NCBI GenBank assembly: GCA_036337945.1
Contig: JAYZDF010000133.1
Span: forward strand, 1-40,917
Direction of reading: 5' to 3'
DNA length: 40,917 bases
From: JAYZDF01 sp036337945
GTDB lineage: Bacteria > Myxococcota > Kuafuiibacteriia > Kuafuiibacteriales > Kuafuiibacteriaceae
The translations under genes were made by a program, and so were the position numbers. The notes beneath the pieces were generated by a model. That model saw nothing but the letters and a program-made list of their open reading frames with translations. It searched no databases and was not told the origin of the DNA. This document shows, piece by piece, positions 16,612 through 24,750 of this stretch; position 1 is the stretch's first letter, and every line of letters begins with the position of its first letter.

Positions 16612-19600
16612 TCAATTTACCTTTTTGTCCTTGAAACAAATCAATATCAACTCATCTGCAAGTTCCTTTGATTGCTCGATGATTTCACGTTCGTCACTAA
16701 ATGGCTGAAGATAGACCATTATGCGACTGTCTTGAAGTACTCTTCTATAATTCGGAGATTTCTTCACAAACTGAGTGACATGCTCTGGTTTTAGAGCCAG
16801 TCGTTCTTGATCGAAGCGCATCACTACGCGAGGAGGCATGGCTTTAGTTCGTGCGCCATAGTCAAAGTTAATCACCGACAGCCGCATGAGCCGCTGCTTA
16901 AGCAGCATTATCTGACAAAGATTCTCTACTTCTCCTGGAGGTGTGCCGTGCAGATCTCCCATCTCTTGAAGAAGGTCAAACGTAGCCTCATCTGTTTCGG
17001 CTCGATTAAATCTTTGATAGTAGGACAATCTTTCGGGTGCCTCAGTGAGATACGAGTCAGGTATGAGCGCAACGACTGGAAGCTGGATGTCTGGTTCTCT
17101 ATAAGACTGTCTCGCGGAGCCTTGCAGTTCTTCAATCGCTTCCTTTAGGAGGTACTGATACGTTTCAAAGCCGATCGCCGAGATTGTTCCAGACTGCTGC
17201 TTCCCAAGAAGATTACCAGCCCCACGAATATCTAGGTCATGAGATGCGACTTTGAAACCGGCTCCGAGTTCAGTGAAACGCTGTAATACGGCAATACGTT
17301 TTCGTGCATCTTTTGAGAGCGTTCCCCCTGGTATAAGAAAGTGTGAATAAGCACGAACTCTTGAGCGGCCGACTCTTCCCCGAAGTTGGTATAGTTGAGA
17401 TAAGCCCATGCGATCGGCGCGATTTACGATGATAGTGTTGGCACTTGGTATGTCTATACCTGATTCGATGATCGTTGTACTTAGCAGGACGTTGTATTCC
17501 TTGGCCATAAACGACACCATAACTTTCTCAAGTTCTTCTTCAGCCATTTGTCCGTGGCCTATAATTATACGGGCCTCTGGCACGAGTTTCTTGAGCATCA
17601 TTCCCATTGAAGCGATAGATGCAACCCGGTTATGAACAAAGAAGCACTGACCTCCTCGGCGAATTTCCTTCAGAATCGCGTCTCGAATGACTTCTTCTGA
17701 AAACCTATGAACTTCCGTCTTTACAGCTAATCGGTCATGAGGAGGCGTTGCAATGACAGAAAGGTCGCGAACTCCCATCATGCTCATATGAAGTGTTCGC
17801 GGAATTGGTGTTGCGGACATTGCAAGCACATGCACTTTAGAGCGGTATTTCTTAAGTTTTTCTTTATGCGATACACCGAAGCGTTGTTCCTCGTCGATCA
17901 CGAGCAACCCGAGATCTTTGAAGGAAATATCTTTACTAAGAAGTCGATGCGTACCGATTAGAATATCGATTTTGTGATCTTTTGTGTCTTGCACTGTGCG
18001 CTTGATTTGCTCTCTAGTTTGGAAGCGAGAAATAATTCCGATTCGTATTGGGAAGTTCTTAAAGCGCTCGCAAAATACATGGTAATGTTGTGCTGCAAGC
18101 ACGGTGGTAGGTACTAAAACTGCCACTTGTTTTTTCGAGAGGACCGCTATCATGGTTGCCCGCATAGCAACCTCGGTTTTTCCGTAACCAACGTCGCCAC
18201 ATATCAGCCGGTCCATCGGGCGTGCCTTTTGAAGATCGATAGCCACTTCTTTGAATGCCTTTTGCTGATCTGCGGTCGGTTCAAAAGGAAATTGCCCTTC
18301 AAAGTCCGTATAAGCGTCTCCTGGGGGTCTTAGAGCGAAACCTTCGAGAGCTTCGCGCATAGAGTACAAGCGCAGCAGTTCTGCAGCCATTTTTAGGAGG
18401 GTGTCTTTTGCTTTCTTTTTTGTGGTGGCCCACGCAGTAGAGCCGAGCTTACTTAAATTCGGTGTACGACCCTCGTCTGCACCGGCGTATTTCTGCACGA
18501 GACGAAGTCGATGAACGGGAAGATAGAGCTTGTCGTTTCCTTTGTATTCAATGTGAAGAAAATCCTGGTCTACTCCGTTGAGAGCCAGTTTTGTCATCCC
18601 ATGGTACAGCCCAATCCCGTGGTCGATGTGAACCACATAGTCGCCCGCTTTCAAGTCCGAAAGATCAGCTGTAAATGCTTTAGCCTTAGGCTTTCGGGAC
18701 CGGTGTCGTTTGACTCTTTGTCCGAAGAGCTCTTCTTCGGTGATAAAATTGATTTTTTCGGATGGGGCGATAAATCCTTTCGAAAGGTCACCTAAAACGA
18801 TCCAGGCATGAATTGAGTGATCATGAAATCTGGACGATTCATTATCAGCTTTGAGAAATGCTTCAAAGTTGACACGGTTGAGGTGCACGCGAATGTTTAG
18901 ATTCCGTGGTTCGAGAAGACTTCGAATACGCTCCGCTTGTCCTCTAGTATGGCAAACCAGAAAGTTTGTGCAATATTGACTGCGCCACTGCTTTAGCCGT
19001 TGGGTGAGAGGCTTAAAAAGGTCGGTATTTTCGTCGACTTCCTTGCTCGCTTTTATTATTTCATTGCGAATAGCGTCCGTCTTTTCATACGGAAAGGATA
19101 CGACGGTACCACTCGACTCGCCTGATATTTTTACATAGTGAGAGGGAAGACGAATCGTCTTTTTATTGGCGATGACCTTTTCGAATACATCGTCGCCCTC
19201 GGCAATATGGTCTTGCCAGGGTACGAAGAGGTCTCGGCCATCTTCGGCTTTTGCTTGGCCTTCGACGCTTTCGGCAATTGTTTTTCGCCAGTCGCTGATG
19301 AGCGTGTCTAAATCTCCATATATATAGGTGTACTCTTTTGTTGATGGTAAATATTCGGTGAGATCGACAAGTCCATTTGGGTGAAAAATCGAAAGTAGGT
19401 TTTCGATCCCAAAATAGTGGACTCGATTCTTGATATCGTCAATGACAGCACTAACTCTTCGAGACGGGATTAGGTTTTCATCAGCTATTCTTCGCACTTC
19501 AGAGATGGCATGGTCTGCGACTTTTTCGCTGAAGATAATTTCCCGCGCCGGCAATAGTATAGCGTCCTCAATTTCTTCTAAGGTTCGTTGATTGGAAGGG

Positions 19601-20214
19601 TTGAAGAGGCGGAGGCTCTCAATCTCGTCACCGAATAAGTCAACTCTGATTGGTTTAGAGTGGTAGGGTGAGAAGATGTCTATGATTCCTCCTCGAACAC
19701 TGAAAGTTCCTGGATCTTCAACGACGTTTACAGAATTGTATCCCCAATTAACGAGTCGCTCTAATATATGGTCTCGATTGAAGGATTCTCCATTGACGAG
19801 ATATTCGAAGTTGTCGGTGAAGCACGACGAAGGAACATGTTTTCGTGCAAAAGCGTCCGGCGTAACTATTAGCGCTCGCATTTCCGAGATTTCACGACTC
19901 AGTCTATAGAGAGTAGCGATTCGCTCCATCACCGCTTTTGGGTCGGGTGAGTGCGCTTCAAAAGGAGATTTTTCGTCGGACCCTAAGAACCAAAGCCCTT
20001 CACTGGCGGCCTCGCTATCACTTGTTCCTAAGAAAAAGGATAGGTCTCTGTATAGAGCCTCTGCTTCATCTGCGGTGTCGGCAATGATGACGAGGCGTTC
20101 GCCATTTTCAACGAGACTCGCTAGAGCATAGGCTTTCGATGATCGATGTAGGCCAGGAACGACAACCGTATTACTTGCCTTCTTGGCTTTCTTGATTTTG
20201 GCTACGAGACCCAT
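16612..20214 (-). CDS. mfd: Transcription-repair coupling factor Mfd
   Basis: Mfd removes RNA polymerase stalled at DNA damage and recruits UvrA. The 1200-residue product has the full domain order: UvrB-like N-terminus (to about 350; GTFSVRGGIIDIF, DLFGDEIESL), a CarD-like RNA-polymerase interaction domain (about 515-590; GDYVVHIDHGIGLY and YLPVHRL), the helicase motor with Walker A GDVGYGKT (673-680), DEEQ (774-777), SATPIPRT and the GRVGRSR motif with the translocation RAD segment (QRFTELGAGFKVASHDLDIRGAGNL region), and the C-terminal TRCF domain. Start ATG at 20214. A TTGACA lies at 20249-20254 on this strand, but no matching -10 box has normal spacing. Confidence 0.97.
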   Translation of the reverse strand: MGLVAKIKKAKKASNTVVVPGLHRSSKAYALASLVENGERLVIIADTADEAEALYRDLSFFLGTSDSEAASEGLWFLGSDEKSPFEAHSPDPKAVMERIATLYRLSREISEMRALIVTPDAFARKHVPSSCFTDNFEYLVNGESFNRDHILERLVNWGYNSVNVVEDPGTFSVRGGIIDIFSPYHSKPIRVDLFGDEIESLRLFNPSNQRTLEEIEDAILLPAREIIFSEKVADHAISEVRRIADENLIPSRRVSAVIDDIKNRVHYFGIENLLSIFHPNGLVDLTEYLPSTKEYTYIYGDLDTLISDWRKTIAESVEGQAKAEDGRDLFVPWQDHIAEGDDVFEKVIANKKTIRLPSHYVKISGESSGTVVSFPYEKTDAIRNEIIKASKEVDENTDLFKPLTQRLKQWRSQYCTNFLVCHTRGQAERIRSLLEPRNLNIRVHLNRVNFEAFLKADNESSRFHDHSIHAWIVLGDLSKGFIAPSEKINFITEEELFGQRVKRHRSRKPKAKAFTADLSDLKAGDYVVHIDHGIGLYHGMTKLALNGVDQDFLHIEYKGNDKLYLPVHRLRLVQKYAGADEGRTPNLSKLGSTAWATTKKKAKDTLLKMAAELLRLYSMREALEGFALRPPGDAYTDFEGQFPFEPTADQQKAFKEVAIDLQKARPMDRLICGDVGYGKTEVAMRATMIAVLSKKQVAVLVPTTVLAAQHYHVFCERFKNFPIRIGIISRFQTREQIKRTVQDTKDHKIDILIGTHRLLSKDISFKDLGLLVIDEEQRFGVSHKEKLKKYRSKVHVLAMSATPIPRTLHMSMMGVRDLSVIATPPHDRLAVKTEVHRFSEEVIRDAILKEIRRGGQCFFVHNRVASIASMGMMLKKLVPEARIIIGHGQMAEEELEKVMVSFMAKEYNVLLSTTIIESGIDIPSANTIIVNRADRMGLSQLYQLRGRVGRSRVRAYSHFLIPGGTLSKDARKRIAVLQRFTELGAGFKVASHDLDIRGAGNLLGKQQSGTISAIGFETYQYLLKEAIEELQGSARQSYREPDIQLPVVALIPDSYLTEAPERLSYYQRFNRAETDEATFDLLQEMGDLHGTPPGEVENLCQIMLLKQRLMRLSVINFDYGARTKAMPPRVVMRFDQERLALKPEHVTQFVKKSPNYRRVLQDSRIMVYLQPFSDEREIIEQSKELADELILICFKDKKVN

Positions 20215-20509
20215 GTCTCACTGTCATAGGCCCCCGATGTTAGAAGTCTGTCAACGATGGTCCTGCTAATTTTGACGTGCACTATTCTCCCGAAATCTCT
20301 GTGGACTGACGCAGGCCAGCCGTAGTGCGGCCGAAGCCGCTCGAGAGTCATAATTATTCGGGCCGTCCCATTCGTTTCGTCTTCTTTCGGGACTCAAAAG
20401 CGATTGATAAGGTCAAGACCCAACGAATGCTCTCGCCCAAAGCCGACAAACTTGGTCTGTGAATAGGTGTAGAATGTTTCTCTACATCGTTCAGCAGGAA
20501 GTAGTATTC
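20215..20509. other. Intergenic region between the cyclophilin pair and mfd, with a UUCG-type hairpin
   Basis: About 295 bp without a supported gene. On the minus strand there is a perfect hairpin at 20327-20340: GCGGC-TTCG-GCCGC, a five-base stem closed by a UUCG tetraloop, downstream of the cyclophilin genes. No T-tract follows it, so it is not a standard intrinsic terminator, but it could mark or protect the 3' end of the cyclophilin transcript. A TTGACA-like -35 for mfd lies at 20249-20254 (minus). Confidence 0.5.
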
Positions 20510-21019
20510 TTATGCGATGGTCAGACTGATCATTTGAACGGGTGTGAGTGGTCGGTCGCCCGCGCCGGTAGCCGTATTGTTGATTGCAGTAACTACATCC
20601 ATACCGCTCGTCACTTTACCGAACACGGGGTGTTTAGAACGTCCACCTGAGAAGTAGTCCAAGTACCCATTGCTGGCTGTGTTGATGAAGAATTGAGAGC
20701 TACCAGAGTTTGGTCCTGAGTTGGCCATGGATAGAGTACCTGGCTCATTAGAGATCCGAACGTCGTCAGGATGCTCGTCTGCGATAGCGCCATGAGGAGA
20801 TTTCCCACGACCCGCGTTCGGATCATTTGGATCTCGGCTGTAAGGACAACCAAACTGGTTCATAAAGCCAGCTATCACTCGATGGAAGTGTAAGCCGTTG
20901 TAAAATCCTTCATTGACGAGACGAACAAAATTTCCGCCCGTAATTGGCATTTTGTCGACGAAGATTTCGGCTTCGAACGAGCCCATAGATGTTTCGAATT
21001 TTGCGACAGGATTAGTCAT
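20510..21019 (-). CDS. Cyclophilin-type peptidyl-prolyl cis-trans isomerase (copy 2 of a tandem pair)
   Basis: A 169-residue PPIase that speeds isomerisation of Xaa-Pro bonds. Cyclophilin landmarks are ETSMGSFEAEIF at the start, NFVRLVNEGFYNGLHFHRVI with the catalytic Arg of FHR, FMNQFGCP, and SSQFFINTA followed by HPVFGKV. The usual WLDGK segment is YLDYFSGGRSK here, an insertion shared with its neighbour. The frame is open to 21055, but the ATG at 21019 gives an N-terminus (MTNPVAKFETSMG) matching the other copy (MSNPIAKFETSMG). No signal peptide, so cytoplasmic. It follows the first copy by 42 bp, on the same strand. Confidence 0.92.
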   Translation of the reverse strand: MTNPVAKFETSMGSFEAEIFVDKMPITGGNFVRLVNEGFYNGLHFHRVIAGFMNQFGCPYSRDPNDPNAGRGKSPHGAIADEHPDDVRISNEPGTLSMANSGPNSGSSQFFINTASNGYLDYFSGGRSKHPVFGKVTSGMDVVTAINNTATGAGDRPLTPVQMISLTIA

Positions 21020-21061
21020 GACCCCGGATGTACGTTCAGATGCGCCGAGGATCAAGAGACA

Positions 21062-21577
21062 TTAGCTCAGCATAGTGATTCTATGCATTTGCACTGGAGT
21101 AATCGGTCGGTCGACGCCTGGTGTGGTTGCTACGTTATTAATTGCGTTGACCACGTCCATTCCGCTTGTCACCTTGCCGAACACGGGGTGTTTAGATTGC
21201 CCCGGTGAGAAATAATCTAAGAAGTCGTTATGGACAGTATTGATAAAGAATTGTGAGCTGCCTGAGCTCGGTCCGGCATTGGCCATCGATAGTGTTCCGG
21301 GTTCGTTTGAAAGCCGTACATCTGCAGGGTGCTCATCGGGGATAGCACCATAGGGTGAGTCACCTGTTCCAGCGCGTGGGCTGTTTGGATCCTTACTGTG
21401 CGGGCAGCCAAATTGATTCATGAAGTTTGCTATGACTCGGTGGAAGTGCAGACCATCGTAGAAGCCATCATTGACTAATCGAACGAAATTGCCCCCTGTA
21501 ATGGGCATTTTGTCTACGTAGATTTCAGCCTCGAAGCTTCCCATGGATGTTTCAAATTTTGCGATTGGATTACTCAT
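21062..21577 (-). CDS. Cyclophilin-type peptidyl-prolyl cis-trans isomerase (copy 1 of a tandem pair)
   Basis: A 171-residue PPIase, very similar over its whole length to the gene just downstream: both share AKFETSMGSFEAEI, DKMPITGGNFVRLVN, GLHFHRVI, NQFGCP, NEPGTLSMAN and KHPVFGKVTSGMDVV. The catalytic Arg lies in FHRVI. The frame is open to 21622, but the ATG at 21577 aligns with the start of the second copy and removes a non-homologous leader. The pair clearly arose by tandem duplication. Divergent from dapD across about 140 bp, which must contain promoters for both sides; I see no strong boxes there. Confidence 0.92.
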   Translation of the reverse strand: MSNPIAKFETSMGSFEAEIYVDKMPITGGNFVRLVNDGFYDGLHFHRVIANFMNQFGCPHSKDPNSPRAGTGDSPYGAIPDEHPADVRLSNEPGTLSMANAGPSSGSSQFFINTVHNDFLDYFSPGQSKHPVFGKVTSGMDVVNAINNVATTPGVDRPITPVQMHRITMLS

Positions 21578-21719
21578 GGAGCCCTGATAACCAAAATCGC
21601 GGCTGGCGTATACTCGAACCAAGAATTTTCTGTACTTCTGGGCTTATTGTCTAAAAATCGTGTAATTTGTGATCTTGATCGCTAGTCACTATCGCCCCGA
21701 TGCGATAAGCGCTTGGTTT

Positions 21720-22571
21720 ATGCCAAGACCTACAAAAGAGATTATCCGGCTTTGTACTGAACTCGGTGAGAAATCTAGTGATGACTATCTACCTGAAGAC
21801 CGCGCCTTATTTGCTGAATTCAGAGAGGCGATCAATCTAGGACTCATTCGCTGTGCAGACCGCCAAGAAGACGGCACTTGGGCTACGAACGTTTGGTTCA
21901 AAAAGTGTTTGTTGGCTGGTTTTCGGCTCGGTCAGATCTGTGAATCGGAAGGTTATTGCAAAACTCCCTTTTTCGATAAACAAACCCTACCTACTCGATC
22001 TGTCTTTCATTTGGCTTCAAAAGTGCGTTTGGTTCCTGGCGGTAGCGCCGTCCGTGACGGTGCTTATCTTGGCGAAGGTGTAATTATGATGCCTCCAGCC
22101 TACGTAAATATCGGAGCCTATGTTGGAGCAGACACACTCATTGATAGCCATGCTCTTGTCGGCTCCTGCGCCCAAATTGGTGAGCGCGTGCATTTGTCAG
22201 CGGCTGTTCAAATCGGGGGCGTGCTTGAGCCCGTTGGGCAAGTTCCTGTCGTGATTGAGGACGATGTTGTCGTGGGAGGCAACTCAGGCATCTATGAAGG
22301 AACCATCGTGCGCCGCCGTGCGGTTATTGGTACGGGCGTAATTCTCAATGGTTCGACCAAGGTTTATGACCTTGTGCGCGGCGAAGTTTATCACCGGCAA
22401 GGAGACAAGGGCCTCGAAATTCCAGAAGGTGCAGTCGTTGTGCCGGGCAGTCGCTCAGCAAAAGGTGAATTTGCCGCCGAGCATGGACTGCAGATCGCTA
22501 CGCCTCTGATTGTAAAATATCGCGACGACAAAACCGACGCAGCCACGGCCTTGGAAGAAGCTCTACGATGA
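21720..22571 (+). CDS. dapD: Tetrahydrodipicolinate N-succinyltransferase DapD
   Basis: DapD transfers succinate from succinyl-CoA to tetrahydrodipicolinate in the lysine/meso-diaminopimelate pathway. From the ATG at 21720 the product is 283 residues (E. coli 274) with an N-terminal helical part (INLGLIRCADRQEDGTW...NVWFKKCLLAGFRL) and a left-handed beta-helix of hexapeptide repeats: RDGAYLGEGVIMMPPAYVNIGAYV, given in two halves, then VGSCAQIGERVHLS, IGGVLEPVG and VVVGGNSGIYEG. The frame extends to a TTG at 21669, but the leader has no family match. Its stop overlaps the next gene's start by four bases (ATGA), and an aminotransferase follows, so this is a diaminopimelate-type operon. Confidence 0.93.
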   Translation: MPRPTKEIIRLCTELGEKSSDDYLPEDRALFAEFREAINLGLIRCADRQEDGTWATNVWFKKCLLAGFRLGQICESEGYCKTPFFDKQTLPTRSVFHLASKVRLVPGGSAVRDGAYLGEGVIMMPPAYVNIGAYVGADTLIDSHALVGSCAQIGERVHLSAAVQIGGVLEPVGQVPVVIEDDVVVGGNSGIYEGTIVRRRAVIGTGVILNGSTKVYDLVRGEVYHRQGDKGLEIPEGAVVVPGSRSAKGEFAAEHGLQIATPLIVKYRDDKTDAATALEEALR

Positions 22572-23617
22572 ATAAAAAAGTCTCTTTTGTTTGCATTCCT
22601 CTCTTTGTCTCTGCATTTGCTTGCGGAAACAATGAAGAGTGTAAGGCTTTGGATGAAGCGATTACTCATAATCAATCGCTCTTGGACGCTGCGAGGAATA
22701 AGGCTGCTGTTCATGAACGACTAAGCGAATCATTGGTTAAAACAGAAGCAGATGTGACTGCCTACCTTCAAGAACTCGGCCTAAACTGGGATGAAGACAA
22801 GCTCAATCAAGAGATCATTGGTCGAATGAAGAAGGTTCCCGGTAGCAAGGTTGTTCGTCGCACTCGAGAAAATACCGAAACCTCAAAGCAGAATCTGCTT
22901 CGTCGTTCTAAAACGTTTTGGTCCGTAGAATTTTCGGCCAAAGATATGGGGCAGGGGCTACAGAAGTCTCTCATCTTCACTGCAGAAAACCCGATATATG
23001 TGTTCGACCGCCTCACCCTTGATACCAAGGGAAATCGATGGCTTTTGGAGCTCGGTAGGCCCGTCGTCGACGAAGTTTTGAACAAACCTCTGCCAAATAA
23101 ACTACCGGTGCTACATGATTACGCAGATATTCCAACGAAATTTGGATTCTGTGGTGCGAATGCAAAGCGTGGACAACTCGCTGATATTTCAGCGGAATAT
23201 GCATCACTGAAAGATAAAGCTGAGGCTATCTCGGTTATCTTGCCCAAAAAAGCGACCTGGAAAGGTCTGAAGCGAAGGGCCAATATTCTGGAAACAGTCG
23301 AGCGACAGACGCGGAGCATAATCCAACGAGTATTTAAGGGCGTCACGGACCTCAATCTCAACCTCGTTGGTGTTGCCTTTGAGGAACCCTTTGTCTTGAT
23401 TGAGATTCAAGGCTCAGAGAAGACGGCGAAACGTCTCATCCGCTATCTCGGAAGCGCGGGCACAGGGTCTCAAATTATGAAGGCCGGAAAACGTCGAATT
23501 CGGGTGCTTGTACCCAACCAGATGATACGTAGTTTTCAAAATAAAGGCGGTACAGGTCGACTTCCTGCTCCGTCGGTACCGCAAAAGGGCCATAAAGGGC
23601 ATAATCACGGCCACTGA
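22568..23617 (+). CDS. Putative lipoprotein of unknown function
   Basis: A 349-residue protein I do not recognise. It has a lipoprotein-like signal with the Cys at residue 19 (PLFVSAFAC), then a helical, probably coiled-coil region (about 25-75), a mixed middle, another long charged helix (about 205-255; ISAEYASLKDKAEAISVIL), a small alpha/beta part, and a His-rich end (GHKGHNHGH) that might bind metal. Overall it could be a small two-domain periplasmic protein; I find no enzyme motif. It is translationally coupled on both sides: ATGA overlap with dapD and TGATG with the aminotransferase. It thus belongs to the operon although it has no evident role in lysine synthesis. Confidence 0.75.
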   Translation: MNKKVSFVCIPLFVSAFACGNNEECKALDEAITHNQSLLDAARNKAAVHERLSESLVKTEADVTAYLQELGLNWDEDKLNQEIIGRMKKVPGSKVVRRTRENTETSKQNLLRRSKTFWSVEFSAKDMGQGLQKSLIFTAENPIYVFDRLTLDTKGNRWLLELGRPVVDEVLNKPLPNKLPVLHDYADIPTKFGFCGANAKRGQLADISAEYASLKDKAEAISVILPKKATWKGLKRRANILETVERQTRSIIQRVFKGVTDLNLNLVGVAFEEPFVLIEIQGSEKTAKRLIRYLGSAGTGSQIMKAGKRRIRVLVPNQMIRSFQNKGGTGRLPAPSVPQKGHKGHNHGH

Positions 23618-24750
23618 TGGCCCAGTTATCGCAACGAGTATCTTCGCTCGCTCCATCCATAATTCGTGAAATGAGTTATCGGCGTAAGCCGACAAGTGTT
23701 GATCTTTCGATCGGAGAACCGAAACTTACTCCAGCTGATGATATTCTTGATTCCGCCTGGCAGGCGCTAAGGTCCGGACCACAAGGATACACGCATAATG
23801 CAGGTCTTGCGGAGTTGCGCGAGATTATAGCTCGACATTATGACTTCGAAGGCCGTGCCGGAATAGAAAATGTAATTGTAACGGTCGGTAGCGAGGAAGC
23901 TGTATGCCTTGCCATGATGTCGACGCTTAATCCAGGCGACGAGGTTCTGTTTCCTTCTCCTGGTTATCCTGCGTACTCAGGACTCGCCAAGCTAATCGGA
24001 GCGACGGCGGTGCCTTATCGTATTTCGCGAGAAACTGGACTTGTTCCCCGCGCTGAGGAGATTGCGTCCTGCCTGACAGATAAAACGCGCGTTTTGATTC
24101 TCAATGGACCATCCAATCCTTTTGGTATGGTTGACTCTGAGGACGAGCTCGAGAAAATTGCTCAATTAGTTGACGAGCGCGATCTCGTAGTCATCTCTGA
24201 TGAGATTTATCGTGAAATCTACTTCGACGCTCAACCTCCCCCCTCCATTGTCAGCCTAACCGAACGGTCCATTTTTGTTTCTGGCCTATCGAAGTGTTGT
24301 GCCATGACTGGGCTCCGGTTGGGCTATTTGATAGCCGGCAGCGAGTTTGTAAAACAGACTACACTTGCACATCAATTATTGGTGACTTGTGCGCCTCGCC
24401 TTGCTCAATTGGCAGCCTTGGAGGTTTTTCGTAACACTGAGTATCTCAGGAAACAGGTTACTTATTACGAGAAAACGCGTGAGGTGATTCTTGAGCTAGA
24501 ATCGCAGTTACCAGAAGATACTCCGCTCATCCTGGGAGGCGGCGCCTTCTACGCGACCATAGACGTTTCAAGTCGTACGGAGGATCCACTGACTTTTGCC
24601 ATCGAGCTGTTAGAGAAAAAAGATGTTGTGGTGGTGCCAGGTGTAGCCTTTGGGGAGCACGGGGATTGGTTTTGGAGAATGAGTTATGCTGCAGGCCCCG
24701 ACACAGTCCGTGAAGGTCTGTGCCGGGTTGCTGAGTTCCTTTCGGCTTAG
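23617..24750 (+). CDS. PLP-dependent class I/II aminotransferase (possible DapC)
   Basis: A 377-residue fold-type I aminotransferase. Visible motifs: GPSNPFG with Asn167, ISDEIYRE with Asp195 and Tyr198, and SGLSKCCAMTGLRLGY with the PLP Lys226, plus the C-terminal substrate Arg in FWRMSYA. Because it shares an operon with dapD, the most economical role is N-succinyl-L,L-diaminopimelate aminotransferase (DapC), the step after DapD; aspartate- or kynurenine-type activity cannot be excluded by sequence reading alone. The ATG overlaps the stop of the lipoprotein gene by one base. It ends four bases inside the convergent rpoD gene. Confidence 0.88.
   Translation: MAQLSQRVSSLAPSIIREMSYRRKPTSVDLSIGEPKLTPADDILDSAWQALRSGPQGYTHNAGLAELREIIARHYDFEGRAGIENVIVTVGSEEAVCLAMMSTLNPGDEVLFPSPGYPAYSGLAKLIGATAVPYRISRETGLVPRAEEIASCLTDKTRVLILNGPSNPFGMVDSEDELEKIAQLVDERDLVVISDEIYREIYFDAQPPPSIVSLTERSIFVSGLSKCCAMTGLRLGYLIAGSEFVKQTTLAHQLLVTCAPRLAQLAALEVFRNTEYLRKQVTYYEKTREVILELESQLPEDTPLILGGGAFYATIDVSSRTEDPLTFAIELLEKKDVVVVPGVAFGEHGDWFWRMSYAAGPDTVREGLCRVAEFLSA

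Noticed and set aside
20249..20254. TTGACA as -35 box of mfd
   Set aside because: The best -10-like hexamers lie 18-20 bases away and match poorly, and the start site would be almost at the ATG; not enough to call a promoter.
20459..20650. Plus-strand 63-residue reading frame
   Set aside because: Mostly antisense to the cyclophilin gene, no ribosome binding site and no recognisable features.
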